Positions 1-10,918 of a stretch of 64,000 nucleotides of DNA are shown here, one piece after another. A model generated the notes under the pieces. The model worked only from the letters and a program-made list of their open reading frames with translations. It was not told the DNA's origin and searched no databases. The stretch is from Phycomyces nitens (taxonomy: Eukaryota; Mucoromycota; Mucoromycetes; Mucorales; Phycomycetaceae). The position numbers and the translations under genes were made by a program. Positions within the stretch are counted from its first letter, which is position 1. Every line of letters starts with the position of its first letter. The stretch is from NCBI GenBank assembly GCA_022702545.1, contig JAHRBC010000002.1:372001-436000 (forward strand), written 5' to 3'.

Positions 1-538
1 AAAGCCCACTATAAAATATAATGAAAGATAAAACTAGTTGTTTGTAAGTGGTCAATCTCCCCTGACACAAACTGTCTGTGTATCGTAAAATACAATGCAA
101 AAAAGGATAGAGCAACTAGGAATATATTGTGGCTACAATGTATATTTAAGTTTTGCACTGTTTGAGGACATTTAAATATTCTACAATAGATTCTTGTACA
201 CCAGTAGGTAGGCTGATTCAGTTCACCCCCATATCTTTTTAGTCTACTACGGATCACGATTATATATTACCAAAAGCATAGTAAAACTACACAATTAAGT
301 AGCTTATTTTATAAGTTTTATCTACATAATACCCTTAGAATTTTGTAGTGATACTGGTCATATTTCTCTTCCTTCTTATGAGAATAACTATGATAATAAT
401 TGATTTGTTTATTATCTCTACTACAATTAATTTCACAATATAGTTACAAGAAGTAGAAATAAATCACAAACAAATATCATATATAAAAGGCTTTACTTTA
501 TTATTCTATCCAATAGAACATATTGAATAATATAATTG
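1..538. other. AT-rich flank, no gene recognised
   Basis: This stretch lies left of the gypsy element. Reading frames on both strands are short and match no family I know. A TTTTGTAGTG-type sequence near 340-350 resembles the end of the 42-bp repeat described at 7086 and 10529, so the flank may be old transposon debris, but that is weak. Confidence 0.4.
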
Positions 539-1021
539 TGTCACGCTGTGTTTTGGTTCTCTTCATCTTCTGTCCGTCTAAGCCGTGCCGTTCCCTTCCT
601 ACTCACCTCATCATTTACTTCTTTCACCTCACTTTCTTTTCTCATCTGTCTCGCCACACTCTTCTTTCTCACATCTCTCCACAATTCTTCCAAATGACAA
701 ACATATAAATACTTACAAGTGATTCATTAAATAAAAAAATAAAAAAAAACTTTTAATGGACAATTACTTTCTATTTGACTCCCTGTCAAAATACCCCTTT
801 CCTGAAGAACAATTCTATTTGCTTGCTAAGCTACGAATTGTTGGATCCGTATTAGACAGTTATCTCCCTCTCTCTCTCGAACTACTCTTTATCTTCTCTC
901 TCTCTCTCAATTATTCATCTCTTTCTCCTTCTCTTCTTGATCTCTCTTCGTCAAATCTACTATTATATTATCTTTCCTTCTCCTAGACATTTTCACACTA
1001 AAGACAACACACCGCGTGACA
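539..1021 (+). repeat. 5' LTR of the gypsy element
   Basis: The 483-bp LTR begins TGTCACGC and ends GCGTGACA, a perfect 8-bp terminal inverted repeat. The interior is pyrimidine-rich with runs of CTCTCT. It is about 98% identical to the right LTR outside one insertion and related to the solo LTR at 13065. Confidence 0.93.
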
Positions 1022-1024
1022 ATT

Positions 1025-1035
1025 TGGAGGTTGTG
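1025..1035 (+). promoter_or_regulatory. Candidate primer binding site (tRNA-Gln-like)
   Basis: Three bases after the 5' LTR the sequence TGGAGGTTGTG could pair with a tRNA 3' end reading CACAACCTCCA. An acceptor stem starting GGTTGT with a U discriminator is typical of fungal tRNA-Gln. The pairing is seen; the tRNA identity is inferred from remembered family features. Confidence 0.55.
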
Positions 1036-1324
1036 CCAAGGATTTACTTACATTTCACATTACGTCCACGTTGTGCTTTTAAATTAAATTTCTCTTCATT
1101 ATTTTTGCCTTATTTATCATCAATTTTAAACAATTAGCTTAAAAAACATTGTATTCTTTTACTGTTTAATTTCCCAAATCTTATTTTATCAATAGCTACT
1201 TTTGGTATAATCCTCTATAGTCAATTGTCGCTACCTTTTATTACTTAACATTTAACATACCCTTTTGTACATTCCAAATATTTCATCCACCAATTTTACC
1301 TTTTTTTATTCACATTTTCTTCTC

Positions 1325-2116
1325 ATGGCTTCGACAACCACCGCTACCATGGCCAGAAGACTGGACATCTCCTGTTGGTTGGAACCTCCCCCACCTTTCA
1401 CTGGTGCTGCTTCTTCAGATGCTCCTAGTTGGCTAGCACAAATGGACCGCCTCCAGTCCGGATTGGGACTCACAGACAAGGAGATTCTCCTCCTTGCCTC
1501 CTCTCACCTTCGAAGTACTGCAGCCAGGTGGTGGACTATGGTCAAAAAGAAGGTCGACATGTGGAAAGAATTTCACAAAGAATTTAATCTCCAGTTTGCC
1601 TCCCGTTACATGGCCGATATCTGGTGGTCTGAGCTCGACTCAATGCGACAAGGAGCAGATCAGCTGGTCGATGAAATGGTGCTACAAATGGAGGAGCTCT
1701 TCAAACTTTTATCAATCTCTTCAGACCAAGACTGAAAGAGATATCTCCTGAAGGCTCTCAGAAGAAATACCGTTAAGTGGATGGAACTGTCCGATATTCC
1801 TGAAAAGTGGGAAGACGTTGTTTCTCTGGCCAAAAAGGTGAATCAAATCAACCACAAGTATTGCAACGACGACCTACCTCCCGAGCGTTCCTCTGTAATT
1901 GGTTCAGAAACCTAATCAACCACCCTAGAAGACACCATGTCTGCTCTTGTAAGGGAATTCCAAGCACTCAGGATCCATTTGGTCAATGCCGCCCCAATGG
2001 CCACTACAGCACGAACTATCAAGTGTTTCCAGTGCGGTGAACCAGGCCACAAAAGACTGGATTGTCCAAAGCGCCCTCAGCAAGAACAGTCAGGAAAAGC
2101 CAATGGACGTCAGTAG
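1325..2116 (+). pseudogene. Gypsy Gag polyprotein, interrupted by two stops
   Basis: One frame runs from the ATG at 1325 to TAG at 2114-2116, about 263 codons. The capsid-like region includes the tryptophan-rich stretch ARWWTMVKKKVDMWKEF. A zinc knuckle of the CX2CX4HX4C type, CFQCGEPGHKRLDC, sits at about 2024-2065 in the same frame and would bind element RNA. The frame is broken by TGA at 1733-1735 and TAA at 1913-1915. Both stops are one C-to-T change from a sense codon (CGA, CAA). No frameshift is needed to link the capsid and knuckle parts, so decay here is by point mutation. Confidence 0.85.
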
Positions 2117-4722
2117 AGGGGAATACTGACGTCCGCAATTTACCTCCCCCGGTCAACAATCCAATCCATTACCTGGATACCGCCGAAATCTATAATGCTC
2201 AAAAAAGAACACTATCAACAAATGGCCAGTCTGACACTCTCCAACCCAACCGAAAGAAAGGGAAACAGCCGGCACAATCCTCTGAACCAAAACTATTGTC
2301 TCACCTTCGCGCTGAATTCCCAGCACTCTCTCAACCTTTTCAAAACGCCTTCCAACCACCTGTCACAACAATGGTCCCTACACCAATGGATATCTCACAA
2401 CCAGGCCCATCCAATACCAAAAAGGTCTGTAAACCACGTTCACCGCCCAGAAGACTTCCTGTTCACATTCAAAGCAAGGACGTCTGAGGAAAACTGAAGT
2501 CGATCGACTCAGGACTATCCGTTGCGGATTGGATTGCACTGGATAGAACCGCAGCCAAAGACCTCAAGGACAGACTCCGTTACCTTGGCCGTCGCAAGAC
2601 CACAAGCACGCCGATGATCCACATGGTTACCAGGAACGAGGACACAGAGGAGACTGATGTTGAACACTCCATTGTTACCGATAGCTCAGAATCAACCAAA
2701 TATCTTAGTGACCAAGGCACTTTGGGGTCAGAGGAATCATCAGAAGAGACTGATGAGGAGGCATATGATAGTGACGATACTACTTATAATTATTCTTATG
2801 ATTTTAGAAATTTCTCTATTAGCCGCCCATTCCGAGCACCTATTGCCATCAATGATACCGTGGTCTCTGCCATCTTCGATTCAGGAGCTAGCGTCTCTGT
2901 AATAAGCAAAAGCCTTGCCCACAGACTTGGTCTGATCCCCAGCGGTGACCGACTCCCACTTTCCAGCCTAGATGGAGCGCTCAAGGAACCTTGCGAAATC
3001 ACCCTCAATGTCCCGATCCATGTGGCCAGGAAATTAAGGCCTGACAATATGTGCATTACCAATGGAATTGATGGACAAGACCTCTGCCTTCTTGGAATGA
3101 CCTGGTTCCGTACATATGGCATCCAACTCAAGCCCAAAGAAGGACTCATAATTAATCCAGTGAAACATGGAGCAAGCTTTGTGGAACTACAAGGCGAATC
3201 CACGTTGTTCTCCCCTAACCCAGCACCAATTTATTCTGTCAGTGTGCGGTGTAACGATAGCAAGGACGAGTCTCCTGGGGTCGATCTCTTGAACTACAAT
3301 GAAGAAGTAATGTCCGAAGACTTGGTTATTCCAGATGACCCCCCTCAGAAAATCATCGACTTTATCCACAAACACCAAGATAGCTTTGCAGAGAACTCAG
3401 GTTTAGGCCTTGTCAATATCATGAACCATGAGATTCCAGTCAGCTCCACACTGCCAATAAGATCTCGACCCTACCGGCTAACCTGGGAGGAAGAAGAATC
3501 CTTGAGACAAGAGATCACCCAGTTGCTAAAACTAGGCCTGATCAGACCATCCAAAGGACTTTGGACGTCACTAGTCTTTTTCGTAAGGAAACGGGATGGC
3601 ACTCTGCGCCTAGTTGTGGACTACCGAAGATTGAATCAGGTTACAGTCAAAGATGCGTTTCCCTTGCCACATATAGATGACCTCCTTGACTCTCTTGGTG
3701 GTGCGGTCTGGTTCTCCACCTTGGACGCCGCAAGTGGCTTCTGGCAGGTTCCGGTTGCGGAAGAAGATATCGAGAAAACAGGATTTGTGACTAGACAAGG
3801 AACTTTTGAGTTCACAGTGATGCCGTTTGGTCTCACCTCTGCTCCTTCCACATTCCAGCAAACAATGACAACTATCCTAGGACCCTATATTGGTGACTTT
3901 GCTTATGTTTTTATCGATGATGTTATAATCTTCTCCAAAACATTAGATGATCATGTCCACCACCTGGGTCTGGTATTTGATGCTTGCAAGGCAGCCAACC
4001 TTCGGTTGAAAAGAAGCAAGTGTTTGTTCGCCCAACACTCCGTTGAGTATCTAGGCCATGTCGTCTCTAGCCAGGGTCTTATGCCATGCGATCACAATGT
4101 TGACAAGCTCTTGGCCTTGACTGTTCCCTCCTCGTCCAGCGAAGTGCACACCTTTCTTGGAATGGCCGGGTACTATCGTTGCTTTGTTCCCTCTTATGCA
4201 GCAATAGCCCAGCCACTCACTCACCTGCTTAAAAAGGATGTGCCTTTTACCTGGACCCAACACCAACAAGCGTCTTACGAGTTCTTGAGGAACGCCTTGG
4301 TTCAGCCACCCATCCTTGACTTTCCGAACAAGGACAAGATTCAGATCCTCACCACTGATGCCTCCACTCGTGGTCTTGGTGCTGTCCTCTCACAAGCTCC
4401 TCGAGAAGATCTGAATCAGGAGATGGTAATAGCATATGGATCTTGCGCTCTCCGAGGATCAGAAAAGAACTATTCCGCCACTCACTTGGAAGCCCTCGCC
4501 TTGGTCTGGGGAACTGGCCACTTCAGACACTATATCTCAGGAAGAACCTTCATCTTAAGAACCGACCATGCCACTCTTGTCTTTATCCTCAATAATCTAA
4601 TGCCCTCACCGAAACTCTCAAGATGGGCAGCTGCTTTAATGGGATACGACTTCCAAGTTCAGTACAAGCCTGGCCATGCCAACCCTGCCGATGCACTTTC
4701 CCGACTTCTCCCTCAAACCTAG
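2062..4722 (+). pseudogene. Gypsy Pol, first part: protease, reverse transcriptase, RNase H
   Basis: The pol frame opens near 2062, overlapping the end of gag, and is broken once by TGA at 2485-2487. From 2488 it is open to TAG at 4720-4722. An aspartic protease motif IFDSGASVSVIS lies near 2874. The reverse transcriptase has LRLVVDYRRLNQVTVKDAFPLP and the catalytic YVFIDDVIIFSK box near 3904-3940. RNase H shows TTDASTRGLGAVLSQ near 4350 and ends with the usual ADALSRL. Domain order protease-RT-RNase H-integrase places it in Ty3/gypsy rather than Copia. The catalytic motifs are intact; only the upstream stop and the stop before the integrase break this part. Confidence 0.93.
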
Positions 4723-5100
4723 TCAGGAGATGTTACCTTCTTCTCTCACTTGGCATGTTTTTCTCTCGGCTATTTATTCTGGACTACCCCCTTCTCTCTT
4801 CTTTTCTTTCTTTTCATAATTATATCCTCAATTCAATCTATTTCACCCACTTATCTCTCATAAATTAGTCAATTTCTCTCTTCTTGTTCTATCTGAACTA
4901 CCTTTTTACACCATTGCAACCTTTATCATTATTATCATATTTATTTATCATTGTAACCTTCATTATTTTTATATTATCATTACTTATCCAATGTTGTAAC
5001 CTTTATTATCATTATTTATCAACTACTTGTAACCGTTATTATTATTTCTTGTTCTTATTATCGTTACCTTACCTGTTGTTTGCCTCCGTTGTTCTCCCAT
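4723..5100 (+). other. Pyrimidine-rich stop-containing linker inside pol
   Basis: Between RNase H and integrase the pol frame enters T/C-rich DNA with several stops (TAG 4720, TAA 4861 and others). Within it, about 4914-5060, a degenerate unit containing TGTAACCTTTATTATCATT recurs about every 40 bp, four times. The same frame becomes protein-like again after about 5100. It may be an expanded low-complexity linker, an insertion, or a removed intron; the sequence alone does not decide. Confidence 0.6.
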
Positions 5101-6420
5101 ATGGAGTACCCTCTCTATCTCGCCCTCATGAATTACCTCAAGACTGGTACCTATCCACCCGACACAGACCAATCCACCAAGAGGACAATCTGAAGGAAGG
5201 CCCCAAAGTACTATAAGTACGGTGAAAAGCTCTTCTCCAAAAGCACCAAGGATGGTTCACCCCGAGAACTTCTACACCAAGGAAACGCTCGAGAGATCGT
5301 CACAAAGATACATGAAGAAGGGCATTTTGGCGTCAAAGGCACTTGGGGGCAGTTGACCGTACAGTTTTCAGGACCAGGCCTATTCCCTTTGGTACAAGAA
5401 GTGGTCCGATCATGTGTTACTTGCCAGGCCCGTTCAAGACGATCCCATCAACGCATTCAGCCCTCTCAGCCAATTCCTACCCCAGTACACCCATTTTACA
5501 TGGTAGGATGCGATGCTGTTGGACCAATCATGCCATCAAAAAGGAGATTTAAGTACATTCTCGTTGCCATTGATTATTTAACACGATGGCCCATGGCGGC
5601 GCCAGTCAAAGACATTACTGAAAAGACTACAGCTGGATTTATGTTCGACTCAATCGTGGTGCCTCATGGAGTTCCTACTTTCATTCTGACTGACCGAGGA
5701 AGTAACTTCACTTCAGATTATATCTGGGAATTCCTTACATTACTAAGATGTCGACACATCAGAACCACAGCCTACCGACCTCAAACAAATGGCCTGTGTG
5801 AACGAACCAACCAGTCCTTAGTGCAGATACTAGCGAAACTAATCAGGGATGCCAATGCAAAAGACCACTGGGAAGATTATATCAACCCTGCTCTCTTAGC
5901 ACTCCGAACTAGTACCAGTCACACCACCGGACATTCACCCTCTGAACTATTGTATGGTTACACAATGAGAACGCCAGCTACTTGGTCTGCTCCACAGACA
6001 CACTTCAAGGAAAGCGATATTGAAACCGAGATGCTCCAACGAATCAGAAAGATCCAAGAATTCTCCACAGGACTAAGAAGCAAGGCAGTAATAAGAACAA
6101 AGGCAAGACAAACTGCAGACAAGGGCCGATATGACTTAAGGGTTTGCCCTAGGAAGCCATTTAAGGTTGGCAAGCAAGTCCTCATGAGAGATCCAGTCCC
6201 AAGAACAAAATTCTCAGACAAGTGGTTGGGGCCTATGACAGTGGTAGAGGTCAAGAAGACAGGAACATATATACTAGTTGGACCAAACCAAAGGAGGTTA
6301 GGAGGAGCAGTCAATGGAGATGTACTCGTTCCTTTCCATCAACGACATAACATGATTCCAGACAAACAAGTTCAATGTGCACAGGAAAATTATCAGGCTT
6401 GGTTGGAGCAACGTACTTGA
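5101..6420 (+). pseudogene. Gypsy integrase with one premature stop
   Basis: The region is in the same frame as the reverse transcriptase. It begins with a gypsy-like segment (EYPLYLALMNYLKTGTYPP), is cut by TGA at 5191-5193 (one change from CGA), then is open to the stop ending at 6420. The HHCC zinc finger is visible: IHEEGHFG followed by SCVTCQA. The DDE core follows, with GCDAVGPI, LTDRGSNFTS near 5690 and the Glu in NGLCERTN near 5810. A GPY-like C-terminal module (KWLGPMTVVEVKKTGTYIL) follows; I see no chromodomain. All catalytic residues are present downstream of the stop. Confidence 0.9.
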
Positions 6421-6483
6421 ATGCTTTTTCTTTTGTCAATACTAACTTTATATTATTTTTACTTGCTAGACGGACGCAGACTA

Positions 6484-6492
6484 GTGGGAGGA
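6484..6492 (+). promoter_or_regulatory. Candidate polypurine tract
   Basis: The purine-rich GTGGGAGGA lies four bases before the 3' LTR, where the plus-strand primer of an LTR retrotransposon is expected. It is short and contains one T, so the call rests mainly on position. Confidence 0.5.
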
Positions 6493-6496
6493 CCAT

Positions 6497-6719
6497 TGTC
6501 ACACTGTGTTTTGGTCCTCTTTGTCTTCTGTCCGTCTAAGCCGTGCCGTTCCCTTCCTACTCACCTCATCATTTACTTCTTTCACCTCACTTTCTTTTCT
6601 CATCTGTCTCGCCACACTCTTCTTTCTCACATCTCTCCACAATTCTTCCAAATGACAAACGTATAAATACTTACAAGTGATTCATTAAATAAAAAAATAA
6701 AAAAAAACTTTTAACGGAC

Positions 6720-6752
<33 letters not shown>

Positions 6753-7023
6753 TTTTAATGGACAATTACTTTCTATTTGACTCCCTGTCAAAATACCCCT
6801 TTCCTGAAGAACAATTCTATTTGCTTGCTAAGCTCCGAATTGTTGGATCCATATTAGACAGTTATCTCTCTCTCTCTCTCGAACTACTCTTTATCTTCTC
6901 TCTCTCTCTCAATTATTCATCTCTTTCTCCTTCTCTTCTTGATCTCTCTTCGTCAAATCTACTATTATATTATCTTTCTTTCTCCTGGACATTTTCACAC
7001 TAAAGACAACACACCGCGTGACA
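6497..7023 (+). repeat. 3' LTR of the gypsy element, with a 44-bp insertion
   Basis: This 527-bp LTR matches the 483-bp left LTR except for a handful of substitutions and one extra segment near 6715-6755. There a short unit ending in GGACAATT is duplicated around a run of about 30 A. The first inverted-repeat copy has changed from TGTCACGC to TGTCACAC. The right end GCGTGACA is intact. Confidence 0.93.
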
Positions 7024-7085
7024 ATTGCCATCAAAAATAAAAAAGTTTATTATGTTTAACTTCAGTCTACTAATGGTAAGATAAT

Positions 7086-7127
7086 ATAGTAGTTTGCTAT
7101 GAATGAAACCACTCAATTTTTGTAGTG
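7086..7127 (+). repeat. 42-bp repeat, copy 1
   Basis: This stretch matches 10529-10570 at about 39 of 42 positions, in the same orientation. Both end in ACTCAATTTTTGTAGTG, which includes a short internal inverted repeat (CACT...AGTG). The sequences outside the 42 bp differ. It looks like one end of a dispersed DNA-transposon or MITE family, but no matching opposite end was found. Confidence 0.65.
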
Positions 7128-8452
7128 CTATTTGCCGATTGTATCACTCACCTCCTCCCCACCTATGTCTCTTGGCTCCCAGACCCAAAGGCAATAGCAA
7201 TGGATACGATGTCTATCCCATGGAACCAATGGAACAACTGTTATCTGAACCCGCTGTGGAACCTGATTGGACGTTGTCTCCACAAGATTTGGTAGGAGAA
7301 CCTGACAGTGACTTTGGTGGCTCCTATCTGACCGAGCGCAATATGGTACCCTCTTCTTCTGAGGATGTTGGTAGCCCCTCCCATGCTGTTGGACGACAAG
7401 TCCATAGTCCTTGCCTTACCCAAGACCCCTTGGCCACTGAAGAATCTGACCTGGAAGCTTGCCGCATTCAGACTCTCAAGCAGAGGTTCAATGACTCCAG
7501 CTTGAATGATGATTCCATTTATCTCCTGGTTGGTGCTTCCTTGGAGAACACCCCCACCAACCGCGTATATCAACGGGGTCAGCACCTGTTTATTGCTTGG
7601 GCCCTTAGCCAGGATGTCTCTCTGACTGAGTTCTCTCTCCAGGACTTGATCAACTTTGTAGTCCACCAATACAATGCTGGTTTTGGTGTGAGCACGATTA
7701 AGACCCATTGTACTGTGGCCCTCAAGCTTCACCTTGACCCCAACTCTCTTCATGGCCACGATGATGTGCGTACTGTGTTTGCCCATCTTGCTCTGCGTGC
7801 CCCTCTGCTAAGGCAGACCAGACCATCTGTTGACCTTGCCCCCACTCTGGCACACCTTGCTGGCATTGACTCTGCCACCTCCACTCCTCTTGCTCCCCTC
7901 TCCCAGAAAACAGCTTTCCTTCGCCCTTCAGACCTGTCCAGGCTCCAACTTCTGTCTGCTCAGGTTGATCCTTCTTTGGGTGCTCTTTCCTTTGACATCT
8001 TGGGTCCCAAGGAATGGAGAAACGGACGGCACATTGTCAAAACCATTGCCATCCAGCGCCACTCTTCTCTATCTCTCTGCCCCATTTGGGCATTCTGTGC
8101 TCTGAGAGACCATCCCCATGCTGCTCGGGCTCACCCTCCTCAAGACCTCTTTGTCAAGGCTCACCATCCATCTGTCCCAGTGCAAGTCTCAACTATCTTC
8201 TCCTGGCTTCGTAGCCTTATGCAACTTTCAACGACCAAATCAGTTTCTGTCTGTTCAATTGCCTCCACTCTTGCTCTGGAACAAGGCATGTCTTTGGATG
8301 ACATTGTCACTCTGGGAAATTGGTCAAGTTGCAAAGTTTTCCAACATCACTATAACTGCAATCACACTTTGTTGGCTGACTTCACAAATGTTGTACTGCA
8401 TCTATCTGCTGCTGTGCTTGTCTCTGGTTTTGGTAGTTCTCTGGGTAGTTGA
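7103..8452 (+). pseudogene. DIRS/Crypton-like tyrosine recombinase ORF, probably inactive
   Basis: A 449-codon frame encodes a phage-integrase-fold recombinase; the more likely start is the Met at 7220. A SAM-like N-terminal region (about residues 120-220) is followed by a catalytic domain with KTAFLRPSDLSRL, carrying the first active-site Arg, and LGNWSSCKVFQHHY, carrying the candidate nucleophile Tyr. This pattern is typical of recombinases from DIRS retroelements. The second active-site Arg position reads Cys (TGT; SVCSIAST), and the position three residues before it, normally His, is Val. An Arg usually following the Tyr also reads Cys (TGC). Both Cys codons are one C-to-T change from Arg. 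I see no reverse transcriptase nearby, so it is an orphan fragment or a Crypton relative. The frame is nonetheless open. Confidence 0.72.
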
Positions 8453-9717
8453 TCATGACTAGGAAAATGCATACTCTGAATTAGCACTTGGGCCTTGTCT
8501 TCCTTGTTCTCTGGTCTATCCAGTGAAAAGTGTAAGATCTGTAGTTTAAATCTTATTTTTCTCTCCTCTGAGTTTATATTTTGGGATTTATCTTGTTTTT
8601 TGTTTCAATTCCAAAAAATCATCAGATTTTTGCTATTATAGACCCAAAATAAATCTCTGATTTCGAAAAACCACTCCTTTTTCCCATAGTGTGAGGAGAA
8701 AAGATATTTTTATTAATTTTATTTTATATATTATTACGGAAAATAAAAGCACGGCTCAGAGAGCCTATAACTACATTTGAGGATGGAATGAAGTCACTCA
8801 GAATTGTAGTAGGTATGACCTACAATTTATAGATATCTTTTTCAATTGTTTCTTATCTATAGTTTGTCCTCGTTTTTTGATTAGCAACTTTCACTTAAAT
8901 TTGTAGCCACACAACTTCTGCAATGGCCCTACTAATAAAGAATATGTGATGTTGTCTGGGCTGGCCACCTATTCAGTTTGATCTGGGCTGAAAGGGGTTC
9001 CCAAGAATCGTGCACGACCCCAATTTCATATTATAGTACTACCTTAGAGGCTATGGCCATATTATCTCGTTATCAGCCAATTTGAATAAAGGAGATTCTT
9101 TTCCCGTTAAGTCTATATTGGTTGCAGAGGACATAGGTCACTCTGGTCATTTTGTATTATCTGAATCGTTGAGAGAACTACCCTATTTACAATTGTCTAT
9201 TCCCTCGCTGTGGCTACCCACTTCCTGCCTATTCCCCAACATCCCCCAACACATTTGCATATAACTCTCCTCCCTCTCGGTGGACCAGCAGTTCATATCG
9301 CAGTGTATATCAAAGATCCAATAAAAGCCTAATATTACAAATACAAAAACATATGGTTGTACCCTAAGAATCACTGACACGTGGACCAAAGGCAATGAGG
9401 ACTCATGTGACTGTATAGAACAGTAATTTCTATTTTTCGATTTTGGCCTTTCTTTTCTCTTGTTGTACCTGTGAAGCACAGACCTCATTCTGATTATCCA
9501 AAAATGTTAAATCTATAATCTTATCGTTCTTAAAGGTGTATTACTAGATTTACTTTACTTAACCAAGATGACAAATTACCAGCCTCGTGTATCTACATCT
9601 ATATTTTATCATTTTTATTCTACAGTTTACTAGTATAAATATCCCAAAAACATCTATCAATAAAACATATCTAAAGTCTACTCTATTTTTTGGTTTTAAT
9701 ATACTTCAAGGAAGATT
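8453..9717. other. Non-coding stretch
   Basis: No protein family is recognisable on either strand. A short block at about 8751-8780 (GGCTCAGAGAGCCTAT) resembles one at about 52065-52085 (GGCTCAGAGGGGCCTAT), perhaps from a low-copy repeat. Confidence 0.4.
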
Positions 9718-10206
9718 CTCCTCTGCTCTTTGGCACTGATCGCACTGAGATTGAGAATCTGGAACTATACTACGAATTATTAGCTGTCGTCTGAGTCAAC
9801 TCGCTCAACCAAACATCGTACGTCACACTCACAAGCAGAAATCAATGAAGAAGAGGAAATTGAACACCAATTGCAAGAAATAAACCAGTTAAGGTACAGT
9901 TACCTGGTACTGGCCTACCAATGGTTAGTGGTATACAAGGAGACCATGAAGAGGCAGTATAATTTAAAGAGACAAGCAAAACCACCACTATACCAAATTG
10001 GTGATCAAGTACTGGTAATGAACAGAGCCCTATACAAGATGGGTTCAGCCTTGGTTTCCAGTTGGCTGGACCCATATTATATATATCAATTTAGACTAGA
10101 ACACACATACACCCTCAAGGATCAAGAACTAGTTCTTCCAGGGTTGTATCATGTGGATCAGCCAACGATGTTGGTACCCAGTGTCAGAGGACGATGCCCT
10201 GAATAA
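9718..10206 (+). pseudogene. Gypsy integrase C-terminal remnant
   Basis: The translation near 9725 reads LLFGTDRTEIENLE, like the end of a gypsy integrase core (ELLFGREP...). After frameshifts, 9871-10206 gives PPLYQIGDQVLVMNRALYK and then a GPY-like segment. It is a different lineage from the element at 539 and lacks its catalytic core, LTRs and earlier domains. It is a decayed fragment. Confidence 0.6.
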
Positions 10207-10528
10207 TAACAAACATATGTAGCACTACTGTACTGAATACTAGCTGAGGATCTGCAAAGCATCTAGTAGACCGTAAATATAGTGAGGTAAAAGGATATAT
10301 TCTCAGGTCATGGGAGTTCCTGTCCCGTGATCCAAGAAAGCTCATTAATCTATGAAAATTTTAATCCAATAAAGACGAGTCCCTTTTACTGCGAAATCGT
10401 GTATTTTGATAAATTGTGTTAGCTGCAGTTAACCTAGAAGAGATCAAAAGACTATAATAAGCCTTACATACGTTAACAATCGATCCCTAGCATTTGATAT
10501 CTGGGTTTAATCCCCAAATGTCTCTAAC

Positions 10529-10570
10529 ATAGTAGTTGGTTATGAATAAAACCACTCAATTTTTGTAGTG
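10529..10570 (+). repeat. 42-bp repeat, copy 2
   Basis: This is the partner of 7086-7127, same orientation, about 39 of 42 identical. The flanking sequence is unrelated to copy 1. A weaker sequence ending TTTTTGTAGTG also occurs at about 17031-17041. Confidence 0.65.
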
Positions 10571-10918
10571 GCTGAGTATCGAATCTTTCTAAAATCGAAC
10601 TATAGAACAATCTCTTTGTTTGAGCAAGCTCCATTTCACCCAATACAATTCATATTTGTATATCAAATAAATGTAAATTGAACTCGCAAGAGATTCATTA
10701 TTACAGTTTATTAAGCCAGATATCTTTATGAAATTTGGTATTTTTTTCTAGTGTGATTGATATATGTATATATTTATAAAGAAAATATTCCTAATAATAA
10801 TAGTACCCTTGTAATTTTGGTTCTCCAGACCCCAAGCCATGATCAAGTAACCACAGAAATACTACTTTATTGATTATTATACCAATCCTAAATCGTTGAA
10901 AAGAAAAGAAAAACATTA

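Larger units (their letters stand above)
539..7023 (+). mobile_element. Ty3/gypsy LTR retrotransposon, nearly complete but with broken reading frames
   Basis: Two LTRs (539-1021 and 6497-7023) bound an interior with gag, protease, reverse transcriptase, RNase H and integrase in the Ty3/gypsy order. The element is flanked by the direct 4-bp duplication ATTG (535-538 and 7024-7027), which marks a single intact insertion. By my hand alignment the LTRs differ at about ten positions plus one 44-bp insertion in the right LTR, so the insertion is fairly recent. In-frame stops interrupt gag (1733, 1913) and pol (2485, 4720, 5191), so this copy is probably non-autonomous. Gag and pol lie in different frames, with pol one base back relative to gag, as expected for a -1 shift. 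Confidence 0.93.

Noticed and set aside
9..257. 82-codon minus-strand frame at the left edge
   Set aside because: No motif, AT-driven composition and no splice context; too little to call a gene.
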